Below are positions 48,898 through 56,838 of a DNA stretch of 64,000 bases, piece after piece (position 1 is the stretch's first letter; every line of letters begins with the position of its first letter). The DNA lies in assembly GCF_014645655.1 (NCBI RefSeq), contig NZ_BMMD01000009.1:1-64000 (forward strand), in the 5' to 3' direction. The position numbers and the translations under genes are program-made. Under the pieces are notes generated by a model. That model searched no databases and was not told the DNA's origin. It worked only from the letters and a program-made list of their open reading frames with translations. Source of the stretch: Agromyces bauzanensis (GTDB lineage: Bacteria > Actinomycetota > Actinomycetes > Actinomycetales > Microbacteriaceae).

Positions 48898-51183
48898 ATG
48901 TACTACGGCCACGAGTTGCAGTTCGGCACCTTCATCACGCCGCGCAACGGCCCGCCGCATGCGGCCGTTCGCCTCGCGGAGCTGAGCGAGGCATCCGGCT
49001 ACGACCTCGTCACCTTCCAGGACCACCCCTACCAGCCGGCGTTCCACGACACCCAGACGTTGCTCACGTGGGTCGCGGCACGCACCGAGCGCATCCACCT
49101 CTCGGCGAACGTCGCGAACGTGCCGCTTCGCCCGCCCGCCGTGCTCGCTCGTGCTGCGGCGAGCCTCGACCTGCTCTCGGGCGGTCGTTTCGAGCTGGGG
49201 CTGGGGGCCGGTGGGTTCTGGGACGCAATCGAGGCCATGGGTGGTCGCCGGCTCACGCCGGGGCAGGCCGTCGACGCACTGTCGGAGGCGATCGACATCA
49301 TCCGCGGAATCTGGGACCAGGGCGACCGCACGCGCTTCGAGGTCGACGGCCGGTACCACCGGGTGAGCGGTGCGAAGCGTGGACCGGCACCCGCGCACAA
49401 CATCCCGATCTGGATCGGCGCGCTGAAGCCCCGGATGCTGCGCCTCGTCGGGCGCAAGGGCGACGGCTGGCTCCCCTCGCTCGCGTACCTGCAGCCGGGC
49501 GACTTCGCCAAGGGCAACGCGACCATCGACGAGGCCGCCCGGGCGGCCGGGCGCGACCCCCGCGAGATCCGCCGCATCGTGAACGTCGGCGGGCGGTTCT
49601 CGGCGGGCTCTGGCGGCGGATTCCTCGACGGACCGGCCGAGCAGTGGGTCGACCAGCTGCTGCCGTACGTGGTCGACGACGGCGTCGGCACTTTCATCCT
49701 TGCGAGCGACGATCCCGGCACGATCCAGCACTTCGCCGTGGAGGTGGCGCCAGCCCTCCGGGAGGCGGTCGCCCGAGAGCTGAGGCGATCGGATGCCGCC
49801 ACCGTCGTCGCGCCGTCCACCTGGGTCGCCCGCAGCTCGGCGGTGCGCGCGAAGCGCCGCGACGGGATCGACTACGACGGACTCCCGCCCGCGCTCGCCG
49901 CGGATGCCATCGAGCCGGGCGACGCCGGTTACACGCGGGTGCGGTCGACGTACCTGCGAGGCGGCTCACCGGGACTCGTGCTCCGGCCCCGCACCCCCGA
50001 GGAGGTCGCACTCGCCGTGGGGTACGCACGCACGCATCGCGGCCTGCCTCTGGGCGTGCGCAGCGGCGGCCACGGGATCAGCGGCCGCTCGACCAACGAC
50101 GGTGGGATCGTCATCGATGTGTCGCGTCTCGACGGCATGGAGGTACTCGACGCGTCGTCGCGGCTCGTGCGCATCGGTGCGGGCGCACGATGGAAGGACG
50201 TCGCCGAGTTCCTCGCCCCGCACGGCTGGGCGCTCTCGTCGGGCGACTACGGCGGGGTCGGCGTGGGGGGACTCGCGACCGCGGGCGGCATCGGCTGGCT
50301 CGTGCGCGAGCACGGCCTGACGATCGACCATCTGCGCGCCGCCGAGCTGGTGCTCGCCGACGGTCGCATCGTGCGAGCGGATGCCGCGGAGCATCCGGAG
50401 CTCTTCTGGGCCGTGCGCGGCGCCGGCGCGAACGTCGGCATCGTCACCGCGTTCGAGTTCGAGGTCGACGAGGTCGGTGACGTCGGCTTCGCCCAGCTCG
50501 CCTTCGACGCGAGCGACACGGTCGGGTTCCTGCAGGCGTGGGGCGACTGGGTCGTCGACGCGCCGCGCGACTTGACGAGCTTCCTCATCATGGGCGGCGC
50601 GGCTCCCGGGCAGACTCGGGTGGCGCAGGTCATGGCCGTCGTCGACTCCGATGACCCCGCGACGGTGCTCGAGCGGTTGCAGCCGCTCGCCGAGGTGGCG
50701 CCGCTCCTTGCGCAGGACGTGCGCATCACGAGCTATCGGCAGGTCATCTCGAACTCCTCCGACGATGCCCACGGCGCCGAGGGGGAGCCACTGTCGCTCT
50801 CGGGCCTCATCGGCCGAGTCACGCCCGAGTTCGCCCGCGACGCCGCGCGGTTCCTCGATGACGGCGGCACGTACTTCTTCCAGCTGCGTGCGGTCGGCGG
50901 CGCGGTGCACGACGTGGCGGCGGATGCCACGGCCTTCGCGCACCGCTCGTCGGAGTTCTCCGTGGTGGCGCTCGGCACCGCGCGCCTTCGCACCGACGAG
51001 TTGTGGCGCGAGTTGATCGCCCCGCACGTCGACGGCGCCTACCTGAGCTTCGACACCCGGCAGGACGACGAGCAGGTCGAGGCGGTGTTCCCGCCCGCGA
51101 CGCTCGCGCGGCTCCGGTCGATCAAGGCGGAGGTGGACCCCGACAACCTGTTCCGCGACAACGCGAACGTGCGGCCGATGTAA
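48898..51183 (+). CDS. Fused luciferase-like monooxygenase and BBE-type FAD oxidase
   Basis: 761 residues from ATG at 48898 (MYYGHELQFGTFITPRNG), with GGAG upstream. Residues about 1-290: LLM-class flavin (FMN or F420) oxidoreductase, with DLVTFQDHPYQPAF, LSANVANVPLRPPAVLARA and ELGLGAGGFWD. Residues about 325-761: PCMH-type FAD oxidase with VRSGGHGISGRS and a C-terminal BBE region (DPDNLFRDNANV). The His for 8-alpha FAD linkage is kept; the usual second Cys site reads SSGDYGGVG, so 6-S-cysteinyl linkage is absent. Substrate unknown. Confidence 0.88.
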   Translation: MYYGHELQFGTFITPRNGPPHAAVRLAELSEASGYDLVTFQDHPYQPAFHDTQTLLTWVAARTERIHLSANVANVPLRPPAVLARAAASLDLLSGGRFELGLGAGGFWDAIEAMGGRRLTPGQAVDALSEAIDIIRGIWDQGDRTRFEVDGRYHRVSGAKRGPAPAHNIPIWIGALKPRMLRLVGRKGDGWLPSLAYLQPGDFAKGNATIDEAARAAGRDPREIRRIVNVGGRFSAGSGGGFLDGPAEQWVDQLLPYVVDDGVGTFILASDDPGTIQHFAVEVAPALREAVARELRRSDAATVVAPSTWVARSSAVRAKRRDGIDYDGLPPALAADAIEPGDAGYTRVRSTYLRGGSPGLVLRPRTPEEVALAVGYARTHRGLPLGVRSGGHGISGRSTNDGGIVIDVSRLDGMEVLDASSRLVRIGAGARWKDVAEFLAPHGWALSSGDYGGVGVGGLATAGGIGWLVREHGLTIDHLRAAELVLADGRIVRADAAEHPELFWAVRGAGANVGIVTAFEFEVDEVGDVGFAQLAFDASDTVGFLQAWGDWVVDAPRDLTSFLIMGGAAPGQTRVAQVMAVVDSDDPATVLERLQPLAEVAPLLAQDVRITSYRQVISNSSDDAHGAEGEPLSLSGLIGRVTPEFARDAARFLDDGGTYFFQLRAVGGAVHDVAADATAFAHRSSEFSVVALGTARLRTDELWRELIAPHVDGAYLSFDTRQDDEQVEAVFPPATLARLRSIKAEVDPDNLFRDNANVRPM

Positions 51184-51239
51184 CGCGGTTCGCTAGTCGT
51201 CGACTGTTTCGCTTCGGATGTCGGTGCCGGGGTGCCGGG

Positions 51240-51769
51240 GTGCCGGAGTGTCGGCACTTCGGAATGGAGGACTCTCGCCGGCGCTCCGCCGATCAGCGCG
51301 TCGAGGCGCGGGCGCAGGTGCCGCGTCGTGAGCACGGATGCCGCGTGCCGTGCCCCCGCCTGCAACGCCTCGGGCAGCGGCGACCCTGCGAGCGTCGCAT
51401 CGAGAACGCCCGCCATGAACGCGTCATCCGCACCGTTGGTGTCGAGCACTTCGACGGGGCCGCGGCGACGGCGTGGCGGGTCATCCGCTCTTCGACCGCG
51501 ATCGCGCCGTCGGCCCCCAGCGTGCAGACCAGGAGCGACGCGTCGCCCTCGATGCACCGCCCCCTGAACGGCAGCGGGTCGTCGCCGATGCGGTCGGTGT
51601 TCATGAAGATCGCGTCTGCCGCCTCGATGAAGGGACGGTGGAATTCCCACCGTCTCCCAATCGCCGAGTGCGAACTGCATGTGCGGCACGGGCTCCGGCA
51701 GCCGGTCGAGTTCGACGATGTGGTTCCAGGAGGCGGGTCAGGCGATGAAGATGTGATCGGTCACCCGAT
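51240..51769 (-). pseudogene. PfkB-family carbohydrate kinase, decayed
   Basis: Opens MTDHIFIA, then an in-frame TGA where relatives have glycine, then PASWNHIVELDRLPEPVPHM. The middle is deleted; later pieces are in two frames: FIEAADAIFMNTDRIGD with LLVCTLGADGAIAVEE, and VLDTNGADDAFMAGVLDATL, which contains the catalytic GADD motif. At least one nonsense, one deletion and one frameshift. Confidence 0.75.
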
Positions 51770-51954
51770 CATTCTGTCGCCTGCTGCACCTCGAACTCGA
51801 CGGTGGGGCTGACTTGCTCGCCGAGACGCACGGCGATGCGGTGGGTCCCGCCGGTATTGGTGAGGCGCAACGTGACCTCGAGCAGCGTGCGGCGCCCCGC
51901 TCCGCGAGCGATCTCGACGTGCAGGTCGAGCTCGAGCCCCCTCGACTTGTTCAC
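51769..51954 (-). CDS. Small hypothetical protein, coupled
   Basis: 61 residues from GTG at 51954 (NKSRGLELDLHVEIARGAG), overlapping the upstream gene's stop as GTGA. Predicted beta-strand protein ending PTVEFEVQQATE. Unrecognised; could equally be the frameshifted C-terminus of the upstream gene. Confidence 0.45.
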   Translation of the reverse strand: MNKSRGLELDLHVEIARGAGRRTLLEVTLRLTNTGGTHRIAVRLGEQVSPTVEFEVQQATE

Positions 51955-52596
51955 GTCACCGCCCCCACCGATGTCCGGGTGGTGTTCGCACCCTGCTTGC
52001 TCACCGTCGTGGTGCCTGAGGAATCCACGAGGAAGAGTTGGATCGTGGTGACGAACGGCGTGCCGCCGCCAGCGCCGCCCACGATCCTGAACCGATTGGG
52101 GATCGACCAGAACCATCCCCCGCCGAAGAACCTCGGGGGCGGGAAGAACCGTCGGAAGGGCGGCGCGAGTGGGAAGCCGCTGCCGCACTGGTCGTGGAGG
52201 AAGTGGTTGTCGGGGCGGAGCGTGACGAAGTTCGGGTTCGGGTGGTGTTCGAGGTCCATGGCCGTGCCGTTGCCGAAGCGGAAGTAGCCGTGCACGGCGC
52301 TGGGCGGGCCGGGAACCTCCAACCACTGCACCCGGGAGAAGCTGACCTCGTGGTGGCCGAAGTCGACATCGGTCAGCATGTCGGCGCCCGCCTGTCCGGC
52401 GGGAATGGGATTCACGACCGCCCGGGTCATCCGGATCGAATCGGGCGGCACCACCTGGAACGTGGTCACCGTGGCCGGGCCTCGGGCCGGGGTGGCGGTC
52501 ACGGCGATCGATCCGGACTCGGGCGCGGTCCACCGCGGTCTCGTTCCAGTCCACGTCGTCGGTCGAGGCATCCGCTCGCTCGCGCATGAACAGCAT
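51951..52596 (-). CDS. Hypothetical protein, probably with a 5' frameshift
   Basis: A strong GAGGAGG site precedes ATG at 52596 (MLFMRERADASTDDVDWNET), but that frame soon loses sense. The frame open from 52571 gives the plausible body: IAVTATPARGPATVTTF, VDFGHHEVSFSRVQWLEVPG, VHGYFRFGNGTAMDLEHH and a Pro/Phe/Gly-rich stretch, ending at 51951. So a frameshift near 52530-52560 is likely. Not recognised. Confidence 0.4.
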
Positions 52597-52688
52597 GGGT
52601 TCCCTCCTCGTTAGAGCCGGATGCGCGCCACGATCGCGCCACGATACGCCGATGTCCAGGCGCCGGTAGGGTCGAGTCGTGCGTATCG

Positions 52689-52862
52689 GTGGGTGCCTGG
52701 GTGCTCACGGCCGCGGCCTACGTCATCCCGCTGGTCTGGATCGTGTCGCTGTTCGTCGCCGGTGGGCGCACGCCGTACGACCGGATCAGCGGCACGATGG
52801 TCGTGCGTCGCGCGACGCCGGCGCTCGGGGGTGGCAGGCATCCCGTCGACCGGCAACGGTGA
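52689..52862 (+). pseudogene. RDD-family protein C-terminal remnant
   Basis: AAYVIPLVWIVSLFVAGGR then TPYDRISGTMVVRRA is the end of an RDD membrane domain. Only the last membrane helix and the cytoplasmic motif remain. Confidence 0.5.
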
Positions 52863-52936
52863 CCTCCGCTACGCTGAGCGACGCCGCACACCGCCGCAGC
52901 GCGTGTCCCGCCGCGCCCCGACCGGAAGGATGAGTC

Positions 52937-53166
52937 GTGCCCCGTTTCGATCTGCCCGTCGATGAGCTCCGCGTCTACGGCGGTCGACGCCGCGCACCTT
53001 CGACCGGGTTGACGCCGCGCACGTCACGGTGTGCGGCGGCAGCCAGGGCGGCGGCATCGCCATCGCCGCGGCGGGCCTCTCGGAGGGACTCTTGGCGGCG
53101 ATGCCCGAGGTGCCGTTCCTGTGCCACGTCGAGCGTTCGGTCGGCCTCACCGACCGGTTGCCATAG
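52937..53166 (+). pseudogene. AXE1-family acetyl xylan esterase, decayed
   Basis: N-terminal piece from GTG at 52937 (PRFDLPVDELRVYGG) matches the start of AXE1/cephalosporin-C deacetylases. A jump of more than 100 residues and a frame change lead to FDRVDAAHVTVCGGSQGGGI, which holds the nucleophile Ser, and MPEVPFLCHVERSVGLTD before the stop. An AXE1-like C-terminal phrase, IVEYAFNEHEGG, lies on the opposite strand at about 53180-53250. Confidence 0.65.
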
Positions 53167-53298
53167 CCAGTGCGCTGCCGCGCCGCCCTCGTGCTCGTTG
53201 AACGCGTATTCGACGATGTCGGCGGGCTCGCCGAGCGGCTCGGCTGAGACCCGCGCGGGCGCGTCGCCGCCCGGCCCAGGCGAGCGGATGCCGCGGCC

Positions 53299-53775
53299 TC
53301 AGGCCCCCGCGTAGCGCACGAGGTACACCTCGAGGCGGTCGAAGCCGCCGACCCAGGCCATCGTCTCGAAGAAGTCGCGCACCTCGGGCGTCGGGAATCC
53401 GGTCTGCTCGACGGTCACGAGCGTGCCGCCGTCGTTGGCCTCGAACGTCATGACGATGTGCGTCGTCATCGAGTTGCCATCGGGCTCGCTGCCCGTCGAC
53501 TCGGTGACGAGCCGGTTCGGGCGATCGATCTCGAGGAACGTCTGCGTCTCGCGGAAGAGCGTGTCGCGGTCGGGGCCCCAGACGGCGGTCTGCGTGCCGC
53601 CGACCCGCAGGTCGACCTCGATCTCGACGACGCCGGGCTCCTCGTCGAGGATCGAGAACCAGATCTTCTGCTTCTCGGCGTCGGTGTAGGCGTCGAAGAC
53701 CTCCTCGGGCGTGGCGGCCAGCTGTCGCTGCAGCCGCAGGCCGATGGTCTCTGTCGTCTCGCTGGTCTCGCTCAT
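53299..53775 (-). CDS. SRPBCC/AHSA1-domain protein
   Basis: 158 residues from ATG at 53775. Activator of Hsp90 ATPase-like START fold: RQLAATPEEVFDAYTDAEKQ, IDRPNRLVTES, VEQTGFPTPEVRDFF and GFDRLEVYL. The start overlaps the ArsR stop (ATGA). The ArsR/AHSA1 pair is very common in actinobacteria. Confidence 0.9.
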   Translation of the reverse strand: MSETSETTETIGLRLQRQLAATPEEVFDAYTDAEKQKIWFSILDEEPGVVEIEVDLRVGGTQTAVWGPDRDTLFRETQTFLEIDRPNRLVTESTGSEPDGNSMTTHIVMTFEANDGGTLVTVEQTGFPTPEVRDFFETMAWVGGFDRLEVYLVRYAGA

Positions 53776-54116
53776 GATTCCGTTCCTTTCGTTCCGTTCC
53801 GGAGGGTGAAGTAGGTCTCGAGACCGTCGAGTCGACGCTCCCAGAGCCGTTGATAGAAGGTGATCCATGCCATCGCGTCGTCCAAACGCTCGGTGCCGAG
53901 CCGCACCTGTCGCACGCGGCCGACCTTCTCGGTCGTGACGAGGCCAGCGGCCTCGAGCACGTCGACGTGCTTCCGGATGCCGGTGAGGGTCATGCCCGCC
54001 GGATCCGCGAGCTCGGTGATCGTCGCCGGTCCGTCGCCGAGGCGGGTCAGGATGCCGCGGCGCGTCTCGTCGGACAGGGCGGCGAACGCCCGATCGAGTG
54101 CCTGTTGCTGAACCAT
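53772..54116 (-). CDS. ArsR-family transcriptional regulator
   Basis: 114 residues. Winged HTH: ALSDETRRGILTRLGDGPA, then LTGIRKHVDVLEAAGLV. No metal-binding Cys motif. Coupled to the SRPBCC gene. A perfect palindrome ends three bases upstream of the ATG, with a TATACA-like -10 inside it, so the transcript is probably leaderless and autorepressed. Confidence 0.92.
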   Translation of the reverse strand: MVQQQALDRAFAALSDETRRGILTRLGDGPATITELADPAGMTLTGIRKHVDVLEAAGLVTTEKVGRVRQVRLGTERLDDAMAWITFYQRLWERRLDGLETYFTLRNGTKGTES

Positions 54117-54118
54117 CT

Positions 54119-54141
54119 GGTTCAGTGTATATCACTGAACC
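54119..54141. promoter_or_regulatory. ArsR operator overlapping its promoter
   Basis: GGTTCAGTG, TATAT, CACTGAACC: perfect 9-bp arms with a 5-base centre. On the leftward strand it contains TATACA, 9 bases before AGATG. Confidence 0.75.
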
Positions 54142-54168
54142 GAAATGTTCAATATCACGGTCGCTCCG

Positions 54169-54269
54169 TGTTCAGAATTCGGGAAGGACAGGCGCGTACC
54201 GAGCGGTCAGGCGGGGTTTCGGAGCACCGCAGTGCGGGAAGTCGGGTGCGAGGTCCTGAATTCTGAACA
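54169..54269. repeat. 101-bp element bounded by 12-bp inverted repeats
   Basis: TGTTCAGAATTC (54169-54180) and GAATTCTGAACA (54258-54269) are exact inverted copies; AGGAC/GTCCT follow internally. No coding potential inside. MITE-like, or paired regulatory sites. Confidence 0.5.
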
Positions 54270-54299
54270 GGGGCGGGGAGCCCGCGGCATCAGCTCGGC

Positions 54300-55679
54300 T
54301 CACGCCATCGTGTCGAGGATGCCCACGAGCTGCTCGAACGTGGTCATCGGGTTGACGATCGCGAACCGCGTGTTGGGCCGGCCGGCGTGCGAGCTCGGCG
54401 TGACGAAGGCGCGCTGCTCGTCGAGGAGCCGCGCCGACCACGCGGCGTAGTCCTCACGCGACCAGCCCTCGCGCTCGAACACCACGACCGACAGCTGCGG
54501 GTCGCGCACGAGCCGCACGCCGTCGCGCGACGAGATCTCGCGGGCGATGTCCTGCGTCAGCTGGAGCGACCCCGTGATCGCGTCGCGGTACGCCGCACCG
54601 CCGTAGGTGGCGAGCGAGAACCACAGCGGCAGGCCGCGCGCGCGCCGGGTGAGGTGCGCGGCGTAATCCGACGGGCTCCACTCGCTCGTCTCGGTGAGCG
54701 TGTCGAGGTACTCGGCGTGCTGCGTGTGCGCGCGGCGCCCGGTCTCGGGGTCGCGGTAGATGAGCGCGCACGCGTCGAACGGCGCGAACAGCCACTTGTG
54801 CGGGTCGACGATGAGCGAGTCGGCGCGCTCGACTCCCGCGAAGCGGTCGCGCGCGAGCGGCGAGAGCATGGCCGCGAGGCCGTAGGCGCCGTCGACGTGC
54901 AGCCAGAAGCCGAACTCGTCGTTGAGGGCGGCGATGGACGCGACGTCGTCGACGATGCCGAAGTTCGTCGAGCCCGCGGTGGCGACCACGGCGAAGACGG
55001 ATGCCCCGTGCTCTTCGAGCGCGGCCCGCACGGCGTCGCCCCGCAGAACGCCGTCGGGGCCCGGGTCCACCGGTACCACGTCGACGTCCATGACGCGCGC
55101 GGCGGACGCGATCGACGAGTGCGCCTCGGCGCTGCACACGACCTTCCAGCGGCCCGGGTGATCCGTGCCCGCCTCGCGCAGGGTGAGGCGCGCCTGCTCG
55201 CGGGCCGCGACGAGCGCCGAGAGGTTGCCGAGCGTGCCGCCCTGCACGAACACGCCGCCCGCCGTGGACGGGAGCCCGAACTCGTTCGCGAGCCAGGCCA
55301 GCACCTCGTTCTCGGCGTGCACCGCGCCAGCGCCCTCGAGCCACGACCCGCCGTAGAGCGCGCTCGCCGAGACTACGAGGTCGAACGCGATCGCGGCCTT
55401 CGTCGGTGCCGTCGGGATGAAGGAGAGGTACTGCGGGTGGTCGGTCGTGATGCACGCCGGGGCGAGCACGTGCTCGAAGAGCGCCAGGGCGCGCCGGGCG
55501 CCGATGCCGTTTTCGTCGATCGTGCGGCCGGCGAGCCGGTCGAGCTCGAACTCCGAGATCGGCTTGTCGAGCGGGGTGTCGCTCGCGAGGATGCGGCGGC
55601 GCGAGTAGTCGAGCACGAGGTCGACGATCTTCGCGGTCTCGGCGGTGACCGCGTGCATGCGGGTGGCCTGCGATTCCAT
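54300..55679 (-). CDS. Pyridoxal-dependent decarboxylase (group II)
   Basis: 459 residues from ATG at 55679 (MESQATRMHAVTAETAKIV). Fold type I with FVQGGTLGNLSAL, FWLHVDGAYGLAA and the PLP lysine in DPHKWLF. Could be an aromatic amino acid, glutamate or aspartate decarboxylase; substrate not decidable. An 8-bp tandem repeat lies 14 bases upstream. Confidence 0.9.
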   Translation of the reverse strand: MESQATRMHAVTAETAKIVDLVLDYSRRRILASDTPLDKPISEFELDRLAGRTIDENGIGARRALALFEHVLAPACITTDHPQYLSFIPTAPTKAAIAFDLVVSASALYGGSWLEGAGAVHAENEVLAWLANEFGLPSTAGGVFVQGGTLGNLSALVAAREQARLTLREAGTDHPGRWKVVCSAEAHSSIASAARVMDVDVVPVDPGPDGVLRGDAVRAALEEHGASVFAVVATAGSTNFGIVDDVASIAALNDEFGFWLHVDGAYGLAAMLSPLARDRFAGVERADSLIVDPHKWLFAPFDACALIYRDPETGRRAHTQHAEYLDTLTETSEWSPSDYAAHLTRRARGLPLWFSLATYGGAAYRDAITGSLQLTQDIAREISSRDGVRLVRDPQLSVVVFEREGWSREDYAAWSARLLDEQRAFVTPSSHAGRPNTRFAIVNPMTTFEQLVGILDTMA

Positions 55680-55693
55680 GGGGTGATCCTCTC

Positions 55694-55749
55694 GTGGCGG
55701 CGTGGCGGCGTGGCGGCGTGGCGGCGTGGCGGCGTGGCGGCGTGGCGGC
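55694..55749. repeat. Seven-copy 8-bp tandem repeat
   Basis: Unit GTGGCGGC repeated seven times without error, directly upstream of the decarboxylase and divergent from the endonuclease. The leftward frame through it is open and joins the decarboxylase. Confidence 0.9.
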
Positions 55750-55954
55750 GGGTCGGCGGGGGCGGGGGCGGGGGCGTGGACGCCCGCGGGCCCAGAGAAG
55801 GGTCGCACGAGGGATGCCGCGGCTGCAAGATCGGCCAACGGATGCTGCCACAGGCGCACTGATCGTGCGCTCCCTGCTTGCCGCACGCAGGTTTCCGGCG
55901 CACGCCGCAGTTGCTGGTCGCGCCCGTGTCGGGGGTCCATGGTCGAGTGTGAGC

Positions 55955-56815
55955 ATGGGCTTCGACGCGCAGTTCCTGGGGGTGGCCGCGGCGATGCCGC
56001 GGGTGGATGAAGCGGATGCCGCGACATCCGGCGAACTCGACTACCTGCACTTCACCGTGGTGCTCGACTGCGCTCGGCGACTCGCGCGGGTCACGGGCGT
56101 GAACGTCGATGGCGCTCAGCTCGTGGAGATCGAGCGCGGCGATCGCTGGCAGCTCGACGAGCGCATCCCGGCCGACTGGCAGGCGGGGCCTGAGATCTAC
56201 GCCGCCAACGACCTCGACCGCGGCCATCTCGTGCGCCGCCGCGACCCGGTGTGGGGAAGCCCCGAGGTGGCGACGCGCGCGAACGCCGACACGTTCCGCT
56301 ACCCGAACGCGGCGCCGCAGGCGTCGGACTTCAACCAGTCGAAGGAGCTGTGGCTCGGCCTCGAAGACCACGTGCTCGAGCACGCCCGTGCGCACCGGAT
56401 GCGGCTCAGCGTGTTCACGGCCCCGGTGCTCGCGGCCGGGGATCCGCCGTACCGCGGCATCCGGGTGCCCCTGAGGTTCTGGAAGATCGCCGCATGGAGC
56501 ACGGGCGCCGAGCGCACGGGCCCCGAGAACACGGGTGCCCAGAGCACGGGCGTCCAGAGCACGGGCGCCCAGCTCGCCTCCGTCGGATTCGTGGTCGACC
56601 AGGCCCCGCTCGTCGACACCGCCGAGGCGCGAGAGCCCGAGCCCGGCGAGGCGCCTCCGCTCGGCCCGTTCCGCACGTTCCAGGTGCCGATCGCCGACAT
56701 CGCCGCGCTCACGGGGCTCGTGATGCCCGACCTCGTCGTCGCCGACCGGATGCCTTCCGCGATCGCGGAGGTCGGCTGGCGGCGCATCGAGCAGCCCGGC
56801 GACATCCTGCTCTGA
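55955..56815 (+). CDS. DNA/RNA non-specific endonuclease
   Basis: 286 residues from ATG at 55955 (MGFDAQFLGVAAAMP); GTG at 55949 is an alternative. Catalytic motif DLDRGHLVRRRDPVWG, then FRYPNAAPQASDFNQ. His-metal nuclease of the NucA type. No signal peptide seen. A low-complexity insert of STGA/NTGA repeats (about residues 182-206) interrupts the C-terminal half. Confidence 0.88.
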   Translation: MGFDAQFLGVAAAMPRVDEADAATSGELDYLHFTVVLDCARRLARVTGVNVDGAQLVEIERGDRWQLDERIPADWQAGPEIYAANDLDRGHLVRRRDPVWGSPEVATRANADTFRYPNAAPQASDFNQSKELWLGLEDHVLEHARAHRMRLSVFTAPVLAAGDPPYRGIRVPLRFWKIAAWSTGAERTGPENTGAQSTGVQSTGAQLASVGFVVDQAPLVDTAEAREPEPGEAPPLGPFRTFQVPIADIAALTGLVMPDLVVADRMPSAIAEVGWRRIEQPGDILL

Positions 56816-56838
56816 GCTCCGCCTCGAGCGCCCGTCGG

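Noticed and set aside
51745-51769. Selenocysteine-type readthrough at the PfkB TGA
   Set aside because: The gene has further frameshifts and a deletion, and no SECIS-like structure was noticed.
55694-55749. Possible CRISPR array
   Set aside because: The repeat unit is 8 bp with no spacers; it is a simple tandem repeat. No cas genes are present.
48898-56815. Possible secondary-metabolite cluster around the flavin fusion, decarboxylase and kinase remnant
   Set aside because: No synthase, carrier or tailoring core; genes face different ways and several neighbours are unrelated pseudogenes.
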